A stretch of 64,000 nt of DNA. It comes from Blastocladiella emersonii ATCC 22665. Lineage: Eukaryota > Blastocladiomycota > Blastocladiomycetes > Blastocladiales > Blastocladiaceae. The notes under the pieces are model-generated. The model was not told the origin of the DNA and ran no database searches. It saw only the letters and a list, made by a program, of their open reading frames with translations. How positions within the stretch are numbered: the first letter of the stretch is position 1; every line of letters starts with the position of its first letter. The stretch is taken from NCBI GenBank assembly GCA_025594325.1, contig JANHCV010000003.1, forward strand, positions 1,302,001 to 1,366,000, in the 5' to 3' direction. This document shows, piece after piece, positions 33,736-45,940 of this stretch. Position numbers and translations under genes: made by a program.

Positions 33736-35390
33736 TCATGGACCGGCCGCCGTCGTTGAGGCACTGCTGCTGGCGACGGCCTCGGCCTCCTCCATGTCGC
33801 TGTCGTCGGACAGGACCTCGACGCCCGAGGCGCCCGCGGCCGATGCGTGTGCGCCGCCGAACGTGTCGTGCACGCAGATCGGGACCTTGACGCGGTCTTT
33901 GAGCTACTCGGGGGCCTGGCGTGTGAGAACCGAGTTCTCGCGGCGTTGGAGAGAGAACGCGTACCTCGTTGAACCAGGCCAACCACGCGGTCCACTCCTC
34001 GGTGGTCCGGAACGCGAACCCGAGGCACAGCGAGGGGTCGACGGACGCGAGCGGGAGGCAGCGCGGCGTCGGCGTGTGGCACGTCGCCACGTCCTCGGCC
34101 GTGGCCGCGAGCGCGGGCTGGGTAAAGTGCGGGTCGAGGACGAGGAGCGACTCGCGCACGGACCCGACAATGTACAGGGCCGATGATGGGCGACCGCTAC
34201 ACGGAGGTCTAGTGTCAGTCGAGTCGCGCGCGATGGTTCCCATCACGCAAGAAGCGTACCCGGCGATGCCTACCGAGTAGGGCGACTTGAGGCACGCCTG
34301 GATGAAGGGCCAGTACGTTGGGTGCAGCACGTCGATGCCGAGGCGGAGCGGGACGAGGAGCAAGAGCGGCCGGTCCGGATTCGCCTTCCACGTCGCGTGG
34401 ATGTCGGCGACAAAGACGGACGCGTCGAGCGCCACGACGACGGGGAGCGCGGGTGTGGTCTCGGCAGCGAGTTTTCTACACGGGCGAAGATGTCAGTGGT
34501 CGAGTGAGGTGAGAAGACCGCGCGCGTGGCGTACTTGACGGTTTGAGCCATGATGTTCGGGCCAAACTAGCGACGCGGCACGGTTAGGCGATGGTGAGGC
34601 AGCTACGGTACGAGTTCCGCGTACCCACTGGCCGATGGCCGTGTCGAGCTCCTGGCCCTTGGTCGCCATGGCGTGGATCGAGTAGGACGCGGCGGGGTCG
34701 TCGCGGAACATGGACACGATCTACACCCGAACCGCCGCGTTAGCCTTGTTCCATCGCGCAGGCGAGGAACAGCGAGAGCGCACCTCCATGTAGGCCGGAT
34801 TAGACGCGACCGTCTCGCCGTCGCGGCCGAGCTTGAAGCGGAGGAGCGACTCGAGGAGCAGCGACTGGCCGACGCGTATCATGCACCCCCACCCGCTGTC
34901 GGACGTGTACGAGGTGGGCGCGATGGGCGGGAACTGGTTGCGGTACGTCAGGCGCGGGCTACACCACCGCCTGCGTCAGTCGCGCCCTCCCGAACCAAGC
35001 ACGATGCGAAGAACCGCACCGTCGTGCAAAGTCGGCGAGAAACGCGGCCGCGTTGGCTCCGTCGAGCGGGTACTGGCGGCCCAGCAGGAAGGCCGTGTCG
35101 CTGGCGGATACGTCGGCGGGGAACGCGCGCAGGTCGGCGGCGCTCAGCAGGCCGCGGATGCCGTTCTCGACCTGGGTCAGCACGGTGCGCGCCGAGCTGG
35201 ACACGGTGCTCCACAGCGAGGACACGGAGGAGACGCCGTTGGGTGGACTGGCCGTTGTGGGTTGAGGAGGGGGACCTTGGGTGCCGTGCGGCGTGGTGGC
35301 ATCCGCGACGGGTGCTGGCGCCGATGGCGGGGTAGCTGCAGGAGGTTCAGACGCGCTCGGCGGCGGCGCGGGAGTCGGTGCGTTCTCCAT
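33736..35390 (-). CDS. ATG4: Cysteine protease Atg4 (autophagy), 429 aa
   Basis: Processes and delipidates Atg8. Seven exons: 35390-35020, 34958-34784, 34720-34625, 34566-34535, 34475-34260, 34196-33965 and 33903-33736. Introns are 58-63 nt; the fourth exon is only 32 nt. The first 75 residues are Pro/Ala-rich. [20 protein letters not shown] then leads to [11 protein letters not shown] and [18 protein letters not shown] with catalytic Cys149. [20 protein letters not shown] and [15 protein letters not shown] follow. [20 protein letters not shown] precedes [16 protein letters not shown], and [13 protein letters not shown] gives Asp318 and His320 of the triad. The tail ends with [15 protein letters not shown], like the Atg8-interacting tail of other Atg4s but without the aromatic residue. 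It diverges from the oligopeptidase gene over 271 bp. Confidence 0.94.
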
Positions 35391-35661
35391 GGTTAGCGGG
35401 TCGATTGCATGGGCTCCAGTGTTGGCTGTTGGGGGAAGAGGGAGAGCGAGCGCAAGTGGCAGCGCGGCTTGAAAGTCCTCGCGGCCTTGCGCACTGCCTT
35501 GCGCACGGCGGCGAGAAGCGCGACGCGCGCGGCGAACGGGCACGTGCGAGTGGCGCGGCTCGGTTTCCCTCCGCGAAACCGGCGGTTTTCGTTGTTGTGA
35601 TCGGCTGTCTCCCCGCGCGTCTCCCTGCCGCCGTCGCCGTCTAACCCTGTCCGCCGCGACG

Positions 35662-37995
35662 ATGATGTCCCTCCGCCAGCTCGCGTCGCCGTCGGCGGCC
35701 GCCCTCCTCCGTGGCCAGCGTGGCCGCCTCTTTGCTTCGTCCGCGGTGGCGGCCGGGTTCGTCAAGGGCCCTTTCACCCGGGCAACAGGCCGACTCGTGA
35801 GCACTCGCGGCACTCCCGCCACCGCCCCCGCTGCCGCCGCCGCCCGTCCCTTCTCCTCCTCTTTGCTCTCCGCCCGCCTCGGCTCCCGCTCCCTTGCTCA
35901 CGCAACCCACGGCATCGACACCATGACGCAGCTCCCGACCCTGGCCCCGCCCACCACCGACCTCAACTTTGCGCTCACCGCCGAGGAGGTGACGGCCACG
36001 GCCGAGCGCACCATGCGCATCTCCAACAAGGTGTACGACGAGATCGCCGCGCTCGAGCCCGCCGAGTGCACCTACGAGTCGGTCATCCTGCGCCTCGCCC
36101 GCCTCGAGAACATGGCCATCTCCGAGGTCTCCAAGGCGACCTTTGTCCAGTTCTTCTCGCCCGTCAAGGAGGCCCGCGACGCCTCGCAGGCCGCCTCGCA
36201 GAAGCTCGAGGTCCGTTCGTTCTCGTCCGCTCGCGTCTGCTCCCGATCCACTCACCCACGCTCTTCCATGTAACAGGAGTTCGAGATCGAGGCCTCGATG
36301 CGCGAGGACATCTACCGCGCCGTCAAGCTGGCCTCGACGCGCATGCCCGAGTCGGCCGACGCCGAGGACCGCCTGCTCGTCGAGCGCCTGCTGCTCAACT
36401 TTGAGCGCAACGGGCTCGCCCTCGACCCCGTCAAGCGCGACGAGCTCAAGGGCTACAAGAAGCGCATCTCGGAGCTCGCCATCCAGTTCTCGCGCAACGT
36501 GGCCGAGGACAAGTCGTTTGTCGCCTTCACCCGCGAGGAGCTCGACGGCATGCCCGACGACTACCTCGAGTCGCTCACCAAGCTCGACAACGGCAAGTAC
36601 AAGGTCACCATGGCCTACCCGGACCGCCTGCCGCTCCTGCGCAAGGCCAAGAACCCCGCCACGCGCCGCGCCGTCGACGAGACCGCCGCCAAGATGTGCC
36701 CCGAGAACGTGGCCATCCTCGAGGAGATCATCGTCCTGCGCGCCAAGGCCGCCGCCGTCCTCGGCTACAAGAACCACGCCGAGTTCAAGGTCGAGGTCAA
36801 CATGGCCAAGACCCCCGAGACCATCCTCACCTTCCTCAACGACCTGCGCGGCAAGCTCGTCACCGCCGGCCAGCGCGACAAGGCCAAGCTGCTCGAGCTC
36901 AAGGCCGCCGACCACGCCGAGCGCGGGCTGCCCATCGAGAACGAGCTCTACTCGTGGGACACGGCCTTCTACAACACCATGCTCATCGAGAAAGAGTTCA
37001 ACGTCGACCAGGACGAGGTCAAGCAGTACTTCAGCTTCGAGAACGTGCTCAAGGGCATCCTCGGCCTCTACTCGCGCCTCTTCAACGTCACCTTCACGCA
37101 GACGACGGATGTGGCCACCTGGCACGAGGACGTTGTCGTGTATCACGTCCACGATTCCACCAACGGATCCTACATCGGGACCTACTTCCTGGACATGTTC
37201 CCGCGCGAGGGAGCCTACAACCACGCGGCCGTCTTCCCCCTGCGCCCTACGTGCGTCCTGGCCGACGGTACCTCGACGTTCCCCGTGGCGGCGATGAAGA
37301 TGAACGCGACCAAGCCCCTGGCCAACACCCCGTCGCTGTTCAAGCACGACGAGTTCGTCACGTTCGCGCACGAGCTCGGCCACGCCGTGCACAACCAGCT
37401 GTCCAAGACCAAGCACGGGCGGTTCCACGGCACGTCGACGGCGGGCGATTTCGTCGAGGCCCCCTCGCAGCTGCTCGAGAACTGGTGCTGGGAGCCGTCG
37501 GTGCTCGCCGAGATCGGCGTCCACTACAAGACGGGCGAGAAGATGCCCGCCGACCTGATCGAGCGGCTCGTCGCGACCCGCAACATCAACGCCGGCATGT
37601 TCAACCTGCGCCAGCTCTTCTTCGGCCTCTTCGACATGGAGGTGCACACGCGCGCCGTCGACAACGCCACCGTCAACACGACCGAGCTGTACAACAAGCT
37701 GCGCGAGGAGATCACGCTGGTCCCCGGCGCGCCCAACACGTTCGGCCACGCCACCTTCGGCCACATTGTCGGCGGGTACGACGCCGGCTACTACGGCTAC
37801 ATGTGGTCGCTCGTGTTCGCCGCCGACATGTACTCGCGGTTCGAGAAGGACGGCATCTTCAACCCGGCCACGGGCCTCGACTACCGCCGCGAGGTGCTGT
37901 TCCCCGGCTCGTCGCGCGACGAGATGGAGTCGCTCCGCAAGTTCCTCGGCCGCGAGCCCAACTCGGAGGCCTTCCTGCGCAAGCTCGGCCTGTAA
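35662..37995 (+). CDS. M3-family oligopeptidase (thimet oligopeptidase/saccharolysin-like), 755 aa
   Basis: Zinc metallo-oligopeptidase degrading short peptides. Exons 35662-36210 and 36277-37995; the intron is 66 nt (GTCCGT...AACAG), phase 0. The zinc motif FAHELGHAVH (His548, Glu549, His552) and the downstream FVEAPSQLLENWCWEP with the third ligand Glu are intact. FGHIVGGYDAGYYGYMWS is the substrate-binding loop of the neurolysin/thimet group. The first 85 residues are rich in Arg, Ala and Ser without acidic residues, as in a mitochondrial presequence. A second in-frame ATG (35923, MTQLPTLAPP) would give a cytosolic form. Yeast Prd1 is found in cytosol and mitochondria, so dual targeting is plausible. 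Confidence 0.93.
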
Positions 37996-38667
37996 GGTGG
38001 TGTGATCGGTCGGTCGGAGTGGGTCGGTCGGGCCGTGACGCCCGCAACCGCCTCCACGTCTTCTCCTTCTTCGAGTCCACGAAACGTCGAACAACTCTGC
38101 TGCTACACAACGATGAAATAGAACGCGATTTGAGCTCACCCCGACCCTGACTCGGACTCTGGTGTGGGGTCGCACCCGTCACATCCATCGGCCCGCCGAT
38201 CGCCCGGATTCCGGTCAGCTGGAGCGGGAGCGCCACACTCTCGAGCCGCTTCCTCCTTCTGCCCTGCTGTCCGCCCGTACCCTCTCCTCGCACAGGGACG
38301 CCCGCGGCCACTACGAAGCACACTTGACGCATCGACCCCGATCCGCGACCCGGCGCCCATTAGACTAGACGGAGCCCGGCCGCCGCGACAACTGTCCTTG
38401 CCCGCCCGCCCCGCCGACGATCCCGCTGCTCGACCGACGACGAACGAACGACACTTTCGTGGCACATGCCAGAACTGCCTCGAGTGGGCCCCTCTACCCA
38501 CTGTCGGAGCTGCAGCAGACCCCTTCCCTCGGCCTCCTCGCCCTCGCGACACCCTCGACCAGTCTCCGCCGCCGCCCGCATCTGGTTGCGGTGGCCGTCC
38601 TAAACCCGCCCTCGCCCCGCTCCGCTCCGCCTCGATCTGTATCCGCCCGTCGTCCCGTCATCAGAGC
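37996..38667. other. Intergenic / 5' leader of the LRR-TM-SH3 gene
   Basis: 672 bp. The last 500 bp are open in the frame of the following gene but read as Pro/Arg/Ser-rich filler without a signal peptide, so I treat them as leader. An upstream exon carrying a signal peptide could hide here. Confidence 0.35.
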
Positions 38668-41600
38668 ATGGTCGTTCCCTCGTGCAAGGAGCTCGGCACC
38701 TTTTCCTCGCTCACCGATGAGACCCTGGCCCCTGCCCTCAAGTGCTGCGACGCCTCGGTCGCTTCCGGCGGCGCCGTTACCAACGCGAGCGTACCCTCCT
38801 CGTCCTTCTTCATCGCCGCGCCCGAGGACGTGCTGTCGTGCGGCCCGCGCGACTCGATCGCCGTCACCCGCGCCCAGGTCGCCGCGCTGCCGCGCGAGCT
38901 GCTCGAGCTGCGCCGCCTCGACTCCCTGTTCATCGAGGAGACGGTCAGCGGCGCCTTCGACCTCGGCAAGCTCAATGTCCTGCGCCGCCTCGTGCTGCGC
39001 GGCAACTCGCGCATCTCGCTGCCCGCGGGATTCTCGCCGTCGCCCAACCTCCGCGAACTCGTGTGTGCGGGGAACGGGATCGCGGGCGCGTTCCCCGCGG
39101 AGATCCTTGCCAAGGGCCAGCTCGAGATCCTGTACGACCGTTGCCTTGTCTCGGTGCAGGCCGACCTCGCTGACTGTCCTGTACCTCTCTCGTAGCGACC
39201 TGTCGAGAAACCAGTACTCGGGCAACCTCCCCGCCAACCTCGGGAGCTCGCTGTCGAAGCTGCAGGTCCTGGACCTGTCCAATAACCTCTTCAACGGCTC
39301 GGTCCCGCCGCTCGTGTCGCTCTTCGCCCTGCACGTGCTCAACCTCGGCAACAACGAGTTCCGCTCGCTCCCGCCCCGATTCCCCGAGCTCCTGCAGACG
39401 CTCGACGCGCGCAAGAACGCGCTTCGCGGGACCCTCGAGCTCGACGTCCTCGCCGACGCCCGCGAGGTGCACCTGCAGTCCAACCCGGAACTCGCCGTCG
39501 TCGTGCGCGCCGGCGAGTACCGCCTGCAGACGCTTAACGTCAAGGGCATCCGCGCCCTGCGCATCGACGCGTCCGCCGTCCACGCCTTCGACAACTTCAC
39601 CTGCACCGCCGGCCCGCCCGACGCGGCGTGCGTGTTCCGCGGAAACCAGCTGCCCGGACCGACTACTGTCCCGGCGGCGCCCGTCGTCGCGTCCAACCTC
39701 GACGCCGCGGGGCGCCCGGGCCCCGCCGCCGGCTCCGCCCGCGCGCCCACCCCGCCCGACGCCGCGCCGGTCCCCTTCTCGATCGCCGACCGGTGCAAGG
39801 TCACGCGGCCGTGCTCGCAGACGGAGCTGGCGAGCGTCGGCGTCAACGGCCACGATACGAACCTCGTCGACCCGCCCGACGGGTCCGCGGCCGTCATGAC
39901 CGGGTCCGGCCTCAGCGAGCGCATTCCCATGTTCTACGTGCTGATCGTCGCCTTCTCCGCTATCGGCATCGGCATGGCGTCCGTCGTCGCATTCAACAGC
40001 TACCGCCAGCTGCGCAAGCATAAGCGCAAGCGGCGGCGGCTGTCGGGCAAGCCGGCCGACTTCCCGCGACCGCCCCAACCGTCGCTTGCGGCGGCGCCGT
40101 GGTCGGCCAGCCAGGACCACAGCGGCGGCGCGACCGTCGCGTCGAGCCACCAGCTCCGCGGCGGCGGCGGGTACTACAACAGCGCCAGCGACGCGGTCAC
40201 GTCGACCGTCTCGGTCCGCCACGCCAAGCACATGAGCACCGCCGCGCCCACCATCATCCTCCCCGGCGGCGGCGGACTCGCGTCCGAGCAGGGCGCGAGC
40301 ACCAAGTCGTACACGTCGTCGCCGTTCCTCGGCAGCGGCGCGGGCGGACCCGGCGACGGCACGGTCCGTGTCGAGAGCGTCACGGCCGGAACCCCCTCGG
40401 ACTCGTACCCGCCGCCGTGGCTGGTCGCCTCGCCGCACCAACAGCACCAACAGCAGGAGCAGTACCTCGCGGCGCCCGCAAAGTCACTCGCGCCACCACC
40501 GCCGGGCGAGGCCAAGTACCGCCTCTCCGCCGCAGCCACGCGCCGGCTATCGGTCGACTCGACACTGTCCTCGCCGGTATCGAGCGCCTCGTCCGAGGAG
40601 TCGACCCACCGCGACATGGCCGCGTACCTCGCCGACGCGATCAAGCCGCCGTCGGTGCCCGCGAGCGTCGCGCGGCCCGAGTCCGGGATCAGCACCTCGC
40701 GCAAGGGGCCGCGGCCCGCCGACCTCGTCATCCCCGTCGACCCCGCGTGGGCCGCCACCGCCGCGCTCGCCACGGGCGCCACGGGCGCGACCAGCAGCGA
40801 CCACCGGTCCCCGCGGTCCGCCGCCGCCGTGCTCGGGACGCCCGGCGCGTACACGTACGAGATGCTCGGGCTGCCCACGCCGCTGCCCGGCGGCGGCGGC
40901 GGCGGCGCGCCCGTGTCGCCCGCGCCAATGTTTTCGGACCCCGCAGCCGTCGCCGTTGCACCCGCCGCCGCGGACGAGGAGGAGGAGGGCGACCCCCTTG
41001 CGTTCCTGAGCATCACGGGCACGCGCAACTTCAACGCGGTGGTCGTGTACCCGCACGAGCCCGACATGGGCGACGAGATCGGGCTCGTGGTCGGCGACGA
41101 GGTGTGGGTCGAGGTGGCGTACCAGGACGGGTGGGCCGCCGGCGTCAACCTCACCCGCAACGTCCAGGGCGTGTTCCCGCTCGTCTGTCTGCAGCCCACG
41201 GCGCTCCGGCAACCTGTCGCCGCGGCAGCAGCGACGTCGTGGTCCGCGAACGCGCAGCAGACGCCGGTATCCCCGCTTCCGCCACCACCACAACCGTCCG
41301 CCGCGCAGCAGCAGCAGCCCATCGGCCAAGCGCCGCCCGTCTCGTTCGGCGACATGACGTCGTACCACTCGGGCACGCTCGTGCTCACCAACCCCGGCGC
41401 CCCGTCGACGGCCACCGGCACGCCCGCAGATACGATCCCGCCGCACGGCGAGTGGCGCGGCCGCCCCGCCAAGTCGCCGCCGAACGGACCGGCCGGGTCG
41501 GCCGCGTCGAGTCCAAGGCCGCCCGCAGATGCGCCCGAGGTCTCGGTCGAAATGGACGCGGCGGTCGGCGAGTACCGCCCGCCGCCCGTGTCGTTCGCCG

Positions 41601-42328
41601 CGTCCATGAACTCGGTCTCCAACGCGGGCTCGCCGTGCGACGTGCGGCCGCCCGAGCTCGATGACCCGGAGCGCGACTTTTTGCGCGGTCTCACCTCGCC
41701 CACGTCGTCGACGCAGTCGCACCTCTCCGTGAGCCCGCCCGCTGCCGCTGCGGCGCGACCCGAGTCGCCTTCACCGCCGCACCTCGCCGCGATCGTCACG
41801 GACGTGACCCTGCCGCCGCGGCGCGGGAGCCACGCCAAGCCGCCGCCGAAACACGTGCAGCTAGCGACGGCGTCGGGTCTCGTGGCGCCGATCGTGACGA
41901 GCAACCTAGCCAAGCGGCGGCCGACGCGGCCCACGTCCGCGACGGCCGACGTCACGGTCGCCGAAATCGCGAGGGCGGCGGCTGACACGGTCCGCGCGCC
42001 GCCGCCCGCCGCCCTCGCGCGGCCCATGAGCGCGGACCTCGTCACGCCCGTCTCAGCCGCGAGCCCCGTGTCGTCGGTGTCGGTCCTCGGCCCGCTCTCG
42101 TCGTCGTGCCCGCTGCTCGAGTCGATGCTGGTGCGCTCTGCGACGGCCAAGGCCGAGGAGTTTACGGATGACGACGATGACGATGATGATGTGGCGACGG
42201 TGATCGTCACGCCCGCCGAGGACGACTCGGAGACGTCGCCCGGCGCCGCGAGCGGTAGTGGCGGCGGTGGGAGCGGGAACGCGGCCATGATCCTGGAGCG
42301 CGCGCCGGCTCGATGGAAGTGGATGTAG
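38668..42328 (+). CDS. LRR - transmembrane - SH3 receptor-like protein, 1198 aa
   Basis: Single-pass membrane protein with predicted outside LRRs and inside SH3. Exons 38668-39131 and 39196-42328; the intron is 64 nt (GTACGA...CGTAG), joining EIL-DLSRNQYSGNLPANLG. LRRs span about residues 70-260 (LNVLRRLVLRGNS, KLQVLDLSNNLFNGSVP, LHVLNLGNNEFRSLP). One strong membrane helix lies at about 398-423 (PMFYVLIVAFSAIGIGMASV), followed by a basic stop-transfer KHKRKRRR. A canonical SH3 domain occupies about 764-822: AVVVYPHEPDMGDEIGLVVG, then GWAAGVN, then GVFPLVCLQ. The rest is Ser/Pro-rich with PxxP motifs and an acidic run (DDDDDDDD) near the end. No signal peptide is visible from this ATG, so the true start may be upstream. 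Function inferred: surface sensing coupled to SH3 scaffolding. Confidence 0.8.
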
Positions 42329-42720
42329 CATCCGCATGTAGATTATTTTTGATATAGCAATCCGTGAGGACTCTTGTGTAACGACTTTTGACGATGCTTC
42401 GAATGAGGGGCGGGCGGAGTGGTGTCTCGCGTGTGTGGCGCAGCGCGTCGTGAGAGACGCGTTTCGAGAACACGCGCCGGAGCGACGCGCGTTCTCGCCT
42501 CGCGCGAGCGGGTTGACGGACCCTGGTTATCGTGAATGAATCAACGGCTAGTTCCTGCAGCTTATGAAGCTTGCCGCATGGTGGGACACTGGCCATCGAC
42601 GCTCATCGGTGGCGCGCCGACCTCGAACGCGGCACACCTCGAGTCCCTTGAAATGTTGAAGGTGATTAAACGAGCGCTGAGCAACTTTTGCCAAACACCA
42701 GAGGCAATCGGTTTACCGAC
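42329..42720. other. Intergenic, AT-richer
   Basis: 392 bp between the LRR-TM-SH3 stop and the CHASE-protein start. It contains GTGGCGCAGCGCGTC (42435-42449), also present at 20055-20069, and one ACGCGT (42457-42462). No gene seen. Confidence 0.4.
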
Positions 42721-45700
42721 ATGAGATGCGCGTACGATTCCGATCCGCCGCAACACGATGAGGAGAGCAGGCCGCCGGCCCGCGTGATCATTCCCGCGGC
42801 CCTCGCTGGTCCCGTCGGCACCCAGGTCGGCGCAGTCGGCGGTCCCTCCGCTCTCTCCGCAGCAACTTACGCACCCGCAATGAATCAAACACATGGTGCA
42901 GGCATGCGCCGCCGCCTCCACGACCCGCTTGGCGACGCGCCCTCGCCGCTGAGTGGCAACGGCGATGTTCGGCCGGCACGGGCGTCCTCGGAGACGGACC
43001 CATTGCTCTCTCAACCTCTTTATGGGTGCCCGGGTGGCACCGCCGAGGACCACGAACATCGTGAGGCGTCGAACTTGCTCTCACCGGCGAGCGAACTTGA
43101 ACGCGAAAGCGACGCGGTGCCGAACGCGATACGCGCGTCGCGAAGCGAGTACCACCAGCTCTCTGCTCACGCTCCAGCCGACCACTCGCACGATGCCGGT
43201 GCTGGTGCCGCGTCCTGGCCGCTGCGAGTAGTTGGCCGGCTCAATCTGCGCTCGTCGTCGTGGTTCCCGCTGGTCGTGAGCTGCGGGATCGTCTCCATCG
43301 GCGTGGGTACGCACTTTGCAGCGACACGGAGCTGCTGGAGCCCACACTAAGCCGACGACGCACTCGTAGGCGCAGCCATCGGCCTCCTCATCTGGTTCAC
43401 CAACGTCGAGACGCACACGTTCGAGCGCGAGTTCCGCACCCAGTGCCAGCTCAGCGTGCGCTCGCTCGAGGCGGTCCTCCATGTACGCCTCAAGCAGTTC
43501 ACCGAGAACGTGTCCGCGTACACGTACTCGAGCACCGAGGTCACCAACGGTGCGCGTATTCCCTTCGAAGGAGACCAACGATAGGGGAACTGACGTACTC
43601 GGTTACATCGAACAGGAACTTTTATCGCATTCATGAACCGGTCGTCCTTCAACCCGCGGATCGTCTACAGCGTCGCGCTCGCGCCCGTCGTCTCCCGCGA
43701 CGAGCTGCCCCTGTTCGAACGGCTCTACGCCAAGAAGGCGTGGAACAATGACACGGGTCTCGTCGCTGGCGATCCGTCGCTCGTCCCGTTACCGCTCATG
43801 TACGCGACCTAGGATTGCGATCTCATCGATGGCTCACGCCTCGGATGGTTGTAGCTATCCCGAGTCCCGCTTCCGCTCACCCTTCGTCGGCATGAACCTG
43901 CTCTCATCAGCGAGCCGGCGGAAGGCCGTCCTCGAGGCGAATCGCACGGGTACGTGGGCCATCTCGCCGCCCGTGGCCTTTGTCGATATCGCCGAGCTTG
44001 GGATGATCGCGTTCAAGTTTGCTCGGGAGCGGCCGGCCGCGACCAAGGACACGCCGTTCACGCACTGGGTGACGGCGGTCTCCATGCTCGTCAAGGACCT
44101 GTTCACGCAGACGCTCGACCACACGCGCGGCGTGCCGACGCGCACCGAGGCCGCGCTGCACATCGTGTACCAGCCGACGCAGGAGAAGGTGTTCATGTAC
44201 GGCCCGACGGATCGCGCGGACCTCGTCGCCCGCGATCGGTACGTCCTGCCGTTCCGCGCGGCGAGCGAGGCGCCGTGGTCGGCCGAGTGTATCCCGTCGC
44301 GATCGTACCGCTCGCAGTTCAGCACCGTGTGGCCGTGGGTCCTCTTCGGCGTGGTGCTCGCCTCGTCGGCCGTCATGGCCGAGCTCGCGCGGCGCGGGCT
44401 CCACCGCGTCATAGTGTCGCAGCAGACGCTGCACCAGCTTCGCGCCCAGGAGCGGCTTCTGGGGACGCTTCAGCAGTATTCCAAGGCCATTACACAGGCG
44501 ATTCCCGATGCCATGGTCCTGCTCGACTCGGATGGCCGGATTATCGGCGTCAATGACGCGACGATGCAGATCACGGGGTACTCGATGGCCGAGCTCAATG
44601 AGATGCATGTCTCGGAGGTGCTGGCTGTCGATGCCGACGAGATCCGGCTCCCGCAGCTTCGGCTCCCGTCATCGTCCTCGCTGTCGCTCTCATCGTCGAA
44701 TTCTGCTTCTCGCTCTCACTCTCGATCGCGTGCGAGTTTGTTCCTCTCATCACGCAGCGCGCACGTCGTCCGACGATCGCTCCCGCTCGAGCCCGGCACG
44801 CGCGAGGGCACGGTGCAGCGCAGCGACGGGTCGACGGTACCGGTGCAGGTCTCGATCAGCGTTGTCGAGGCGAGCGAGGTCGACGGGGAGCCCACGCGGC
44901 CGCGCATCAGCTCGTCTTCCACCACGGCTTCCCGCTCATCGGCCAGTGACGCGTTTGCGCAGATCGCGCTATTTCACAACATCTCGGACCAAGTGGAACA
45001 CGTCCGCGTGGCGGCGGCCCTCGAGCGGCGCGCGACGGACGCGGCGCAGGCGCGCAACCGGCTGCTCGGGTTCATTCTGGGCAGCGTGGCCGATCTCGCG
45101 AGCGACATGGTCGCGGACCTAGCCGAGTCGGACGCGCTACTCGAGGAGCGCGGGTACGTCGGCGAGCTGGCGGACGCGAGCGAGGCGGCGCGGCACATGA
45201 AGGCCATGCTCGACGACGTAGCCGGGTTCGCGGGGATCGCGGTTCCGCCGCCGGCTTTTGACGGTTCGAGGCCGCCGCGAGTGAATGGGATGGTGTACTC
45301 GCTCGAGTCGGTGTTGCGCCGCGTCATCGACGGCGCTCTCGACGAGCGGCGGCCGGCGGTCCACGCCAAACAGCTCGCGATCCTCACCGACGTGCAGCTG
45401 CAGGGCCTGCTCCCGCCGCTGGCTGTCGCGGCCGCGCGGTACCTCGACTCGGACGTGGGCACCGAGCTGCGCGCTGTGCTGGCCAAGACGGTCGCCGTGG
45501 GCGTCGGTGCCTCGCTCCCGCTCGCGCGGTGGCTGGTCCTCGTGACGGTGACCCCCGTCGAGGACCCGCTGGGCCCGCCGATCAACCAGACCTCGAGTCT
45601 GCGTCCGACTCGGTCGTCGCGCAACAGCTCGGCTACGGCGCGCCTCGAGATCACCGTGTCGGTGACGATCAGCCGCGTCGCGCCCGGGTGCATCGCGATC

Positions 45701-45940
45701 CGGCCGCTGTCATCGGACCAAGCCGGGACCGCGGTGCACCAGGACCTCGACCTGTCGCTCGGCTCGCGCGGCGCGCGGTTCGGAAACGTGGCGCTGACGT
45801 ACGCGGCGCTGGTGCAGATGGCGGCGCGGCTGGGCGGGACGGCCGAGCACACGGCGGCGGCGGCTCGGGGTGAGGGTGGCAGGTCGGAGCTCACGGTGCG
45901 AGTCCGCGTCCCGTTTATTGTGCGCACTGATCGGGTGTGA
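42721..45940 (+). CDS. CHASE-PAS membrane sensor with degenerate histidine-kinase region, 1011 aa
   Basis: Four exons: 42721-43306, 43370-43549, 43616-43799 and 43855-45940. Introns are 63, 66 and 55 nt. A polar N-terminus of about 180 residues precedes the first membrane helix (WFPLVVSCGIVSIGVGAAIG then LLIWF). A CHASE-like extracellular region follows (about 210-470), with FIAFMNRSSFNPRIVYSVAL and the PTRTEAALHIVYQPTQEKV segment. A second helix comes at about 475-494 (VWPWVLFGVVLASSAVMAEL). A PAS domain is at about 530-600 (IPDAMVLLDSDGRIIGVND, QITGYSMAEL). The C-terminal 300 residues look like a histidine-kinase core: a coiled helix (RNRLLGFILGSVADLASDMV) where the H-box would be, but no His-Glu phosphoacceptor. 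A terminal stretch (ALVQMAARLGGTAEHTAA then ELTVRVRVPF) resembles the end of an ATPase domain without clear N/G boxes. Probably a receptor-like pseudokinase; the ligand is unknown. Confidence 0.75.

Noticed and set aside
35641-38175. 844-codon open frame on the minus strand
   Set aside because: Antisense to the M3 oligopeptidase, whose HELGH motif and frame are unmistakable; the antisense product is Val/Leu/Gly/Glu-biased without motifs.
40174-42288. 704-codon minus-strand frame
   Set aside because: Antisense shadow of the Ser/Pro-rich tail of the LRR-TM-SH3 protein.
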